Shown piece by piece: positions 1 through 5,807 of a DNA stretch of 6,164 bases. The translations under genes were made by a program, and so were the position numbers. This DNA is from Desulfobacterales bacterium (GTDB taxonomy: Bacteria > Desulfobacterota > Desulfobacteria > Desulfobacterales > JAUCGF01). The DNA is taken from NCBI GenBank assembly GCA_029940345.1, contig JAOZRC010000342.1, positions 1 through 6,164 on the forward strand. The letters run 5' to 3'. Position 1 is the stretch's first letter, and every line of letters begins with the position of its first letter. The notes under the pieces are model-generated. The model saw nothing but the letters and a program-made list of their open reading frames with translations, had not been told where the DNA came from and did no database searches.

Positions 1-36
1 ATAGACACGAATGATTTATTTTTTATTCGTGTCTAT
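1..36. repeat. Perfect 12-bp inverted repeat (possible 3'-end hairpin)
   Basis: Bases 1-12 (atagacacgaat) are exactly complementary to bases 25-36 (attcgtgtctat), with a 12-base AT-rich loop between them. The structure lies 26 bp beyond the stop of the minus-strand HMA gene, so it could form a hairpin at the 3' end of that transcript. Whether a T-run follows on the minus strand cannot be seen because the window ends at base 1. The right arm is also part of the adjacent 10-bp repeat array, so the symmetry may belong to a repeat element rather than a dedicated terminator. Confidence 0.6.
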
Positions 37-53
37 TCGTGTTCATTCGTGGT
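24..53. repeat. Three tandem 10-bp units of ATTCGTG type
   Basis: Three consecutive 10-mers read tattcgtgtc, tattcgtgtt and cattcgtggt, so the core ATTCGTG recurs with an exact 10-bp period. I recall similar 10-bp-period ATTCGTGT or ATCCGTGT arrays as common intergenic repeats in Desulfobacterota, Geobacter and other environmental genomes; this is memory, not a search. It lies just outside the stop of the HMA gene, typical of a dispersed repeat at a gene end. Confidence 0.7.
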
Positions 54-61
54 TTATTAAG

Positions 62-265
62 CTATTGAACCGGATAGTTGATCTCCTGCAATTTGGCTTT
101 AATTTGTTCTACGGATGCAGGCTCCTCATATTCAACGGTAACATTTTTAGTTCGCGGATCACCTTCAACATTAACGACGCCAGCCAGTTCATTCAATTCA
201 TTTTTAACGGCCATCACACAATGCCCACAGGATATGTTGGGAATATTGAAGGTTTCTTTTTCCAT
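62..265 (-). CDS. Heavy-metal-associated (HMA) domain protein, CopZ-like
   Basis: This is a 67-residue cytosolic protein made of one HMA ferredoxin-like (beta-alpha-beta) domain. The metal-binding motif is C13-G-H-C16, in the context NISCGHC, which matches the CxxC loop of copper chaperones and of the N-terminal domains of P-type ATPases. The family binds soft metals such as Cu(I) and passes them to a partner. The start is supported by GAGGAG about 10 bases upstream of the ATG. The gene begins 39 bp after the stop of the YcaO-TPR gene on the same strand, so the two are probably co-transcribed. No P-type ATPase, CopY/CueR-type regulator or other copper gene is visible, so the metal and partner are unknown. 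The family call is firm; copper specificity is inference. Confidence 0.9.
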   Translation of the reverse strand: MEKETFNIPNISCGHCVMAVKNELNELAGVVNVEGDPRTKNVTVEYEEPASVEQIKAKLQEINYPVQ

Positions 266-304
266 TTGAACAGTTCTCCTCTATTATTATTTTAATTTTT
301 TAGT

Positions 305-2032
305 TCACGCTTGCAATTTGGCAAGATTTTCCCTGGCAAAATCAATGTCCGGATCAATTAACAAGGCTTTGGTATAGTATTCAACGGATTTTGGGGTCTC
401 ACCGAGGGCGTTGTAATTAACAGCAATATTGGCATAATCAATGCCGGAACCGGGGTTCAGGCGTAACACTTTATGGAAATAATCAATCGCCTTTTCATGT
501 TCATTGAGCTTGAAGTGGCAATAACCTAAAAGGTTATATATATCAGTGCGTTCGTTGTCTGATTTGATGCCTTCGCGCAGCATCTCAATGGCTTTGTGAT
601 AATTACCGGTTTCTTTAAGGCAAACACCTATATAAGAATAGATGCTGGCAATATCCGCATTTGCGGGGTTCTGGTCTAACGCGCGGGTGAAATGCGTAAG
701 CGCGGCAGACGGATCATTCAATTCCAAAAAACAGGTTCCCAGATAGAAATCAAGATAGTATTTATGCGGCAATCTTGCTTGAATCGCTTTCAATTCCGGT
801 ATCGCCGCCTGAGGCCCCAGTGTCAGGGTCATGATTTTAGATACAAACATGCCTATCCCACCCCTTTGCGCGCGTTCACGGAAAAAGGTGCCGGGGATAA
901 ACGTGTAAAAGGCCGGGATTTCGAGTTGTGGGTGCATTGTATCGACTACAAACACGTCCATCTGTTTATGTTTTAGCGCTGCCAGAACGTTTTCAATTTC
1001 TGTTTTGATGTTATCATCAGCCAGATTCGGCAGATCGTTAATCGCGATTTCCCGGTCAGGTTGCGTAATAAAAGCAGCCTGGTCCAGAGATTGTAATTTA
1101 GGTAAGCCGCTGGCCACATAGTTGGAACCGGTGTTAAAATCGCCACCCAATTGGGCGGTTTCGGTCAACGCGCGGCTGAGCGCCTTTTGCGGGTCCGGCG
1201 TCGTGCCGGCTGTCCAAACGATTTCACTGGTGTGAGGAAACGTGGATGGATCGTAAGCCATGACACTCACTGTGGGAATGCCCGTGTCCAGTGTAAAATC
1301 GGAGAGAAATAGCGTGATTCCCGCTTTTTGGTATTTGGCAAGCAATTCCGACACCATGGGATCACTGACTGCCGCGGTGCTGATTGCCGGTACAGCCAGT
1401 CCTTTTTGGCTGACACGGGCGGATACATCCCGTTCGACAATTTCACAAATACCCTGCAATAACGCTTCTTCGACACAATTGCCCGCCGAAGAGCCGTTAA
1501 ATTCATTAATGGTAAAAAACCAATTAAAGGGGGCCAGGAGCCTCTGCTGACGCGTCAGATTGTAAACCGGCGTCCATTGAAGCGGCAGATTGGCAAATAT
1601 TGCCTGCATGGGCTCTGCGTCTGAAGATTCATCATGCACGGATTTGGCAATCATTTCAAAAGAGATTGATTCTTCTTCCAAATCTGTCATTTTTGCATTG
1701 ATAAAATTTGAGGATGTATTAATGAAGCTGAACAGGCTAAAACGTTCCGCCAGTTCCATAACAGCACTTGCTTCCGCCTGATCCGGTGAACCGCCCTTAC
1801 CCATCTGTTTGGAAGTGCCGGTCAATGCACGGGCATCCCGTCCGCAACGGCTGAAATAAACCGGAATATCCAAGCGGCCATTGTCGATTCGCTCGGTGTT
1901 TTCTAAAATATCCAGTTCAACCTGGTTCAATCGGGCTTTAAACCGCTTTAGCGTTTCTTGCGGAGAAATGATTTTATCCTGATCGCTGGTGAATTGTTTA
2001 TAGGCATCCTTCAAAACAACGTGATTATTCAT
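305..2032 (-). CDS. YcaO-domain protein with C-terminal TPR repeats
   Basis: The protein has 575 residues. Residues about 60-400 form a YcaO domain, an ATP-dependent cyclodehydratase or thioamidation-type fold that activates peptide backbone amides. The ATP/Mg signatures are present: SxxxExxER at S89-E93-E96-R97, just after a GKGG segment (79-82), then Sx6Ex3Q at S182-E189-Q193, followed by EIVERD (197-202) and a conserved-looking ALTETAQ (288-294). From about 425 to 563 there are four TPR-like helical pairs, each ending near an N-P or D-P turn. The tail ends NLAKLQA and lacks the proline-rich PxPxP end of azoline-forming YcaOs. Size and layout recall E. coli YcaO, which is linked to RimO-dependent methylthiolation of ribosomal protein S12. 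The start has AAGGATG upstream at good spacing. No E1-like or TfuA partner, dehydrogenase or clear precursor peptide is in the window. The substrate is unknown. Confidence 0.92.
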   Translation of the reverse strand: MNNHVVLKDAYKQFTSDQDKIISPQETLKRFKARLNQVELDILENTERIDNGRLDIPVYFSRCGRDARALTGTSKQMGKGGSPDQAEASAVMELAERFSLFSFINTSSNFINAKMTDLEEESISFEMIAKSVHDESSDAEPMQAIFANLPLQWTPVYNLTRQQRLLAPFNWFFTINEFNGSSAGNCVEEALLQGICEIVERDVSARVSQKGLAVPAISTAAVSDPMVSELLAKYQKAGITLFLSDFTLDTGIPTVSVMAYDPSTFPHTSEIVWTAGTTPDPQKALSRALTETAQLGGDFNTGSNYVASGLPKLQSLDQAAFITQPDREIAINDLPNLADDNIKTEIENVLAALKHKQMDVFVVDTMHPQLEIPAFYTFIPGTFFRERAQRGGIGMFVSKIMTLTLGPQAAIPELKAIQARLPHKYYLDFYLGTCFLELNDPSAALTHFTRALDQNPANADIASIYSYIGVCLKETGNYHKAIEMLREGIKSDNERTDIYNLLGYCHFKLNEHEKAIDYFHKVLRLNPGSGIDYANIAVNYNALGETPKSVEYYTKALLIDPDIDFARENLAKLQA

Positions 2033-2167
2033 GGATCATCCTTATTTTAGTAAGTTTGGAAAAACAGTCTATTCATAAATAGTAATCATCAGAAATATAA
2101 TGTAAAGTCAAGGCTTACTCATGGAATATACTCAGTATAACTTGAAAATTCGGATTAATGCGTTATT
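2033..2167. promoter_or_regulatory. Divergent intergenic region between ycaO-TPR and M18 peptidase genes
   Basis: This 135-bp AT-rich spacer must hold promoters for both divergent genes. On the minus strand TTGACT (2111-2106) is a fair -35, but the hexamer 17 bases further (2088-2083) is a poor -10; TACTAT (2084-2079) is better in sequence but too far away. On the plus strand TATAAC (2136-2141) and TATACT (2127-2132) resemble -10 boxes without a good -35. A short palindrome, ctatt-cata-aatag (2069-2082), sits between them and could be an operator or chance. The exact elements are tentative. Confidence 0.35.
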
Positions 2168-3466
2168 GTGAATGTTAATATGGAAGAAGCCCAATTCACA
2201 CAAGGAATGCTTGATTTTATTCAGCGGGCAACGACGCCATTTCATGCGGTTCAGGCAATGGCTGAGATGCTGAAGACATCCGGTTTTAAACGTTTGCTCG
2301 AAGGTGACGCTTGGAATTTACGGTCAGATAGGGGCTATTATGTGATTCGCAATGATTCTTCTTTGATCGCTTTTCGCAAATGCGCTTCGCAAGGAATGCG
2401 CATGGCAGGCACTCATACGGACAGTCCCTGTTTGAAAATAAAACCGGATCCGATTATTATAAGAAAGACCTTTTTTCAACTCGGACTTGAAGTCTACGGT
2501 AGCGCTATATTAGACGCCTGGTTTGATCGTGATCTGTCCATAGCTGGGCGTATAACCTATTTATCAGGTGATAGAAAAATACGAAGTGCGCTTATCGACT
2601 TCAAAAAGCCGTTGGCTGTTATTCCCCGCCTTGCTGTTCATCTAAACCGTGACACTGGTAAAAGCAGTTCGGTTAACGCTCAAAATGAACTCCCAGCCAT
2701 TTTATTTCAAATTTTCGATTGTGATACGCCAGATTTCAAAAAAATGCTTACAATTCAATTACGGCAAGAACATCCGGACTGTAATGTGGCGTCAATTCTT
2801 CAATGGGATCTGCTTTTGTATGATACACAGTCACCTGCCTTGGTGGGATATAAAGAAAATTTTATCGCAGGCGCACGGTTAGATAACCTGATCAGTTGTT
2901 ATACGGGAATAAAAAGCTTAATAAACAGTGAACTGCAACGGTCGTGCTTATTGGTGTGCAATAATCATGAAGAGGTTGGCAGTGTTTCATCCGTCGGCGC
3001 CAGCGGGCCTTTTTTAAAATCAGTTTTGGAACGGTTGTCAGAACCCGGTGAAGCGTTTCATCGTATGATAGACCATTCAATGATGATTTCAGTAGATAAT
3101 GCCCACGGTGTTCATCCCAATTACATCTATAAATATGATGATAATCATGGCCCTCTTTTAAATCGGGGGCCGGTAATAAAGATCAATTCAAACCAGCGTT
3201 ATGCGACTGACAGTAAAACGGCGGCCTGCTTCCGATACCTTTGTCAAAAGGCTGGTTTACCTGTTCAGACCTTTGTGGTTCGAAGTGACATGGCTTGTGG
3301 AAGCACAATCGGTCCGCTCACAGCCGCTGCCATTGGCGTTAAGACGCTGGATATCGGTGTGCCCACATTGGCAATGCATTCGATTCGTGAGTTGGCAGGT
3401 CGCTACGACGCCTACTATTTATTTAAAATATTACGCGATTATTTTGATCTTGCAAAAGAGTTTTAA
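2168..3466 (+). CDS. apeB: M18 family zinc aminopeptidase (aspartyl aminopeptidase-like)
   Basis: This 432-residue protein has the full set of M18 metallopeptidase motifs. HTDSPC (83-88) supplies the first metal-binding His and the HxD aspartate. ARLDN (236-240) gives the bridging Asp, NHEEVGS (266-272) the catalytic Glu pair, SVDNAHGVHPNY (308-319) another metal Asp, and AMHSIRE (402-408) the last metal His. The segment RSDMACGSTIGP (372-383) is also typical of the family. Length is normal for M18, and the enzymes are cytosolic oligomers that remove N-terminal residues, often acidic ones, from peptides. No signal peptide is seen. The start used is a GTG; an ATG four codons downstream (2180) is equally possible, and neither has a clear Shine-Dalgarno sequence. 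The gene diverges from the YcaO-TPR gene. The symbol follows common family naming; substrate specificity is inferred. Confidence 0.93.
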   Translation: MNVNMEEAQFTQGMLDFIQRATTPFHAVQAMAEMLKTSGFKRLLEGDAWNLRSDRGYYVIRNDSSLIAFRKCASQGMRMAGTHTDSPCLKIKPDPIIIRKTFFQLGLEVYGSAILDAWFDRDLSIAGRITYLSGDRKIRSALIDFKKPLAVIPRLAVHLNRDTGKSSSVNAQNELPAILFQIFDCDTPDFKKMLTIQLRQEHPDCNVASILQWDLLLYDTQSPALVGYKENFIAGARLDNLISCYTGIKSLINSELQRSCLLVCNNHEEVGSVSSVGASGPFLKSVLERLSEPGEAFHRMIDHSMMISVDNAHGVHPNYIYKYDDNHGPLLNRGPVIKINSNQRYATDSKTAACFRYLCQKAGLPVQTFVVRSDMACGSTIGPLTAAAIGVKTLDIGVPTLAMHSIRELAGRYDAYYLFKILRDYFDLAKEF

Positions 3467-3531
3467 GCGACTCGGCCTTTTAGTTTGATACAAAACGCGA
3501 CAACTAAAACGATAAAGCGCATCGAAAAGGC

Positions 3532-3560
3532 TTGACATGTGAAAAAAGCTAGTTTATTTA
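3532..3560 (+). promoter_or_regulatory. Candidate sigma-70 promoter with perfect -35
   Basis: TTGACA (3532-3537) is a consensus -35. The hexamer after a 17-base spacer, tattta (3555-3560), is only a partial -10, in the AT-rich context agtttatttatg. It points towards rho but lies some 700 bp from it, so it would drive a long rho leader or an unannotated small RNA. It could also be a chance match in AT-rich DNA. Confidence 0.35.
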
Positions 3561-3985
3561 TGAATCATAAATTAGACAGCGTTCCCACCTGTGAAGTGAA
3601 TTTGTATTCAAATACAGCGCTATGAAATTGGTAATTACGCTAAAATCTATAAGTCGGATAATATCGTAAAGCAACCTATTCCTCAATGCAATAACGATAT
3701 GAATTCGGTCTGAGCACGAAATAATATTCAATAAATCCACGACAAGCTTTGAAAATTTTCGGTTTTGCAATTGACCTGTTAATTATTCATTTAAATTTTT
3801 GTAAGGTCGATCTCAGGCGTCGGGTATTGTATATAGAATTTTAGGAATTATATTTAAAATTATGGTTGTTCTGCAAAGGGCAAGCGCTATTTTTTCTTCT
3901 CCTGGATTCTAATCTGCCTTCCTTAAGATTGCTCCCGTTGGCTTTATCAGAAGTCCTAATAATTATGAAAGTCAGAATTAAGTGG

Positions 3986-4066
3986 CTTTTTCATTAATGC
4001 CCGAAAACAACGCACGTTTTACTATCGTCTTACGGGGCGGACAATAACGATTGCATTAAAAATAAG
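3986..4066 (+). other. Possible three-way-junction RNA structure in the pre-rho region
   Basis: An outer stem pairs ttaatgc (3994-4000) with gcattaa (4053-4059) and can extend outward, past a small internal loop, through 3986-3991 with 4061-4066 with one mismatch. Inside are two further 5-bp stems: aaaac (4004-4008) with gtttt (4016-4020), and atcgt (4024-4028) with acgat (4047-4051). The stems nest without conflict, giving a three-way junction. The stems are AT-rich and short, so chance is a real alternative. I recognise no known RNA family. Confidence 0.25.
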
Positions 4067-4080
4067 GTTTAATTGATTTA

Positions 4081-4245
4081 ATGGTAAACACCGAGATTAC
4101 AAGCAAATATATACATGCCGGGGTAATAAATTCGAACCTTGGCTGTATAGATTGCCAACCTGTTTTTATCATCGGGCTAAAACTGCAACGGTGCTATGAC
4201 GTAACTCCCCCGCTAAATTTCCAAAAAAATATTGAACAAGATTAA
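4081..4245 (+). CDS. Doubtful 54-codon ORF immediately upstream of rho
   Basis: An ATG frame of 54 codons ends with TAA 15 bp before the rho ATG, and the rho ribosome-binding site follows its stop directly. The predicted peptide begins MVNTEITSKY, contains three cysteines (22, 25 and 39) and has no recognisable domain, signal or membrane segment. An AAGG lies about 13 bases upstream of the ATG, a poor spacing. E. coli rho is preceded by a leader peptide gene (rhoL), so a translated leader is conceivable here, but the sequence is not recognisably related. It may well be a chance frame. Confidence 0.18.
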   Translation: MVNTEITSKYIHAGVINSNLGCIDCQPVFIIGLKLQRCYDVTPPLNFQKNIEQD

Positions 4246-4260
4246 TGAGGTAACAGATTA

Positions 4261-5508
4261 ATGAATATAGCTGAACTTAAAGAAAAAGAAATCAGCGAAT
4301 TAACCAAGATGGCCAAAAACCTGGAAATTCAAGGTGCCGCCGGTATGCACAAGCAGGACCTTATTTTCACCTTACTTCAGACGCAGATTGAAAAAAACGG
4401 TTTGATCTTCGGAGAAGGCACGCTGGAAATATTGTCTGACGGATTCGGATTTTTACGAGCGCCTGATTATAACTACTTGCCAGGCCCCGCGGATATTTAT
4501 GTGTCGCCCTCACAGATCCGGCGCTTCAATTTAAGAACCGGGGATACGATTTCAGGACAAATCAGGCAGCCCAAAGAAACCGAACGCTATTTTGCGTTGT
4601 TAAAAGTCGAAGCGGTAAACTATGAAGACCCTGAAATAGCCAGGGATAAACTACTCTTTGACAATTTAACACCGCTTTATCCTGATCGTAAAATTATGTT
4701 GGAATCCGATCCCGAAAATTTTTCCTTACGAGTGATGGACTTGTTAACACCCATCGGATTTGGCCAGCGGGGTCTGATTGTTTCGCCGCCACGGTCAGGT
4801 AAAACGATGTTGTTGCAAGCGATTGCCAATAGTATTTCTAAAAATCACAGGGAAGTTGTTTTGTTTGTTCTTTTAATTGATGAACGGCCTGAAGAGGTCA
4901 CCGATATGGCCCGTTCGGTGGATGGTGAAGTCATCAGTTCGACATTCGATGAACCGGCGGAAAGACATGTTCAAGTGGCCGAAATGGTTATTGAAAAGGC
5001 GAAACGCTTAGTTGAACATAAAAAGGACGTTGTTATCTTATTGGACAGTATCACACGTCTGGCGCGAGCTTACAATTCAATCATGCCGCCAAGCGGCAAA
5101 ATTTTGTCCGGAGGCGTGGATTCTAATGCACTGCAACGCCCCAAACGTTTTTTTGGCGCTGCTCGTAATATTGAAGAACATGGCAGCCTCACCATTATCG
5201 CCACGGCCTTGGTTGACACCGGCAGTCGCATGGATGAGGTGATTTTTGAAGAGTTTAAAGGAACAGGCAATATGGAAATCCAGTTGGATCGACGCCTGGC
5301 TGACAGACGTGTTTTCCCATCAATTGATATTAAAAAATCCGGAACTCGTAAAGAAGAGTTGCTTTTACCGGATAGCATCCTCAATCGTGTCTGGATTTTA
5401 CGCAAACTCCTGGCTCCGCTAAACCCGATTGACAGTATGGAATTTTTACTGGAAAAAATGACCGGCACAGAACATAATCAGGAATTTTTAGATTCGATGA
5501 ATTCTTAA
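4261..5508 (+). CDS. rho: Transcription termination factor Rho
   Basis: Rho is a hexameric ring ATPase/RNA translocase that ends factor-dependent transcripts. At 415 residues this copy is of normal length and appears intact. Residues 1-45 form the N-terminal helical subdomain. The cold-shock-type primary RNA-binding domain follows, with the [13 protein letters not shown] segment at 60-72. The ATPase core has a P-loop SPPRSGKT (175-182; K181, T182), [11 protein letters not shown] with its acidic pair (205-215), and Walker [17 protein letters not shown] (257-272; D262). The Q-loop is LSGGVD (282-287), the R-loop KSGTRKEE (359-366), and [12 protein letters not shown] (342-353) carries the conserved arginines. 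GAGG 10 bases before the ATG supports the start. The gene is followed by a 299-bp structured spacer and rpmE, a common bacterial order. Rho is often autoregulated through its leader, and the long upstream spacer would allow that. Confidence 0.98.
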   Translation: MNIAELKEKEISELTKMAKNLEIQGAAGMHKQDLIFTLLQTQIEKNGLIFGEGTLEILSDGFGFLRAPDYNYLPGPADIYVSPSQIRRFNLRTGDTISGQIRQPKETERYFALLKVEAVNYEDPEIARDKLLFDNLTPLYPDRKIMLESDPENFSLRVMDLLTPIGFGQRGLIVSPPRSGKTMLLQAIANSISKNHREVVLFVLLIDERPEEVTDMARSVDGEVISSTFDEPAERHVQVAEMVIEKAKRLVEHKKDVVILLDSITRLARAYNSIMPPSGKILSGGVDSNALQRPKRFFGAARNIEEHGSLTIIATALVDTGSRMDEVIFEEFKGTGNMEIQLDRRLADRRVFPSIDIKKSGTRKEELLLPDSILNRVWILRKLLAPLNPIDSMEFLLEKMTGTEHNQEFLDSMNS

Positions 5509-5529
5509 AAATAGAGATAGCTTTCGTGA

Positions 5530-5632
5530 TATAGACAGTCACATATTAAATTTCACAAGGCAGGAGGGAGGAGGCTGTTGTAATACGCCGACGACCGATA
5601 ACGCAGTGAAATTTATTATGTGACTGTCTATA
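5530..5632. repeat. 103-bp stem-loop element with 27-bp terminal inverted arms
   Basis: The left arm 5530-5556 and right arm 5606-5632 are reverse complements at 26 of 27 positions; the only mismatch is t5546 against t5616. The 49-base core begins with a purine tract of five G-runs (5559-5574) and contains a smaller imperfect hairpin: 5573-5580 pairs with 5589-5596 with one mismatch and two G-T wobbles around an 8-base loop. The element starts 22 bp after the rho stop. It has no T-run, so it is not a standard terminator, and no coding capacity. The layout suggests a mobile or REP/MITE-like dispersed repeat; I recall similar elements in Desulfobacterota but cannot confirm it here. No clear target-site duplication flanks it. 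Confidence 0.85.
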
Positions 5633-5662
5633 GTAGCCACACCATGTATCACACTTCACAAG

Positions 5663-5718
5663 GTGTAAACAATTTAAGCGTCCTCAGATGGCTGCCAATA
5701 GTTGTTTACACTTTTTTT
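5663..5718 (+). terminator. Intrinsic terminator-like hairpin between rho and rpmE
   Basis: The stem arms gtgtaaacaa (5663-5672) and ttgtttacac (5702-5711) match perfectly over 10 bp, and seven T residues follow at once (5712-5718). G-T and A-T pairs can lengthen the base by up to three pairs using the first T residues. The 29-base loop is long and the stem AT-rich, so efficiency may be moderate. It would end rho transcripts, or act as an attenuator if read-through supplies rpmE. Confidence 0.65.
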
Positions 5719-5725
5719 ATTCTCG

Positions 5726-5769
5726 CAAACCTTGAAATTACCGCTTTTGAGATTATATTTCAAGGTTTG
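5726..5769 (+). promoter_or_regulatory. Perfect 13-bp inverted repeat overlapping a candidate rpmE promoter
   Basis: The arms caaaccttgaaat (5726-5738) and atttcaaggtttg (5757-5769) are exact reverse complements separated by 18 bases. A promoter-like pair lies in the same bases: TTGAAA (5732-5737), 16-base spacer, TATATT (5754-5759), each five of six to consensus. The arms therefore cover the -35 and -10, as an operator would. Alternatively, in a read-through transcript the repeat would fold as a leader hairpin ending 23 bases before the rpmE Shine-Dalgarno. The symmetry is certain; which role applies is open. Confidence 0.55.
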
Positions 5770-5807
5770 GGATATTTTATTACGCCATCAAAGGGGGTTT
5801 AGACGAT

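Larger units (their letters stand above)
3467..4260. other. Long intergenic region upstream of rho without a convincing gene
   Basis: About 790 bp contain no ORF with family signatures. A 70-codon minus-strand frame at 3558-3770 and a 54-codon plus-strand frame at 4081-4245 are the only notable ones. What can be seen is a TTGACA hexamer at 3532, short inverted repeats after the peptidase stop (ttttagtt 3478-3485 with aactaaaa 3502-3509; gcctttt 3475-3481 with aaaaggc 3525-3531), a pyrimidine-rich stretch at about 3888-3960, and a possible branched RNA fold at 3986-4066. Part of it is presumably the rho promoter and leader. I found no tRNA or rRNA in it and recognise no known small RNA. Confidence 0.7.

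Noticed and set aside
11..295. 94-codon plus-strand frame opposite the HMA gene
   Set aside because: The opposite strand encodes a clear CxxC HMA domain with a good ribosome-binding site; this frame is its shadow.
692..976. 94-codon plus-strand frame inside the YcaO-TPR gene
   Set aside because: Antisense to conserved YcaO and TPR coding sequence; the translation is Arg-rich and unlike any known protein.
3475..3531. Terminator for the M18 peptidase gene
   Set aside because: Two short inverted repeats overlap and exclude each other, and neither is followed by a T-run.
3558..3770. 70-codon minus-strand frame in the pre-rho gap
   Set aside because: No recognisable domain, AT-driven composition rich in Ile, Leu and Asn, and no clear ribosome-binding site. 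Probably a chance frame.
3994..4059. tRNA-like cloverleaf suggested by the 7-bp outer stem
   Set aside because: Only two inner arms, no T-psi-C-type motif, no sensible anticodon arm and no CCA-proximal features.
5070..5468. 132-codon minus-strand frame inside rho
   Set aside because: It lies wholly antisense to the conserved ATPase core of Rho, whose codons fix the sequence; its Ser/Arg-rich translation shows no family signature.
5530..5632. Classical intrinsic terminator for rho formed by the long inverted repeat
   Set aside because: The loop is 49 bases and no T-run follows the right arm; the terminator-like structure is the separate hairpin at 5663-5718.
5620..5802. 60-codon plus-strand frame with a hydrophobic middle between rho and rpmE
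   Set aside because: It starts with GTG inside the right arm of the 103-bp element, has no ribosome-binding site, and runs through the terminator hairpin and the 13-bp inverted repeat. The structures explain the sequence better.
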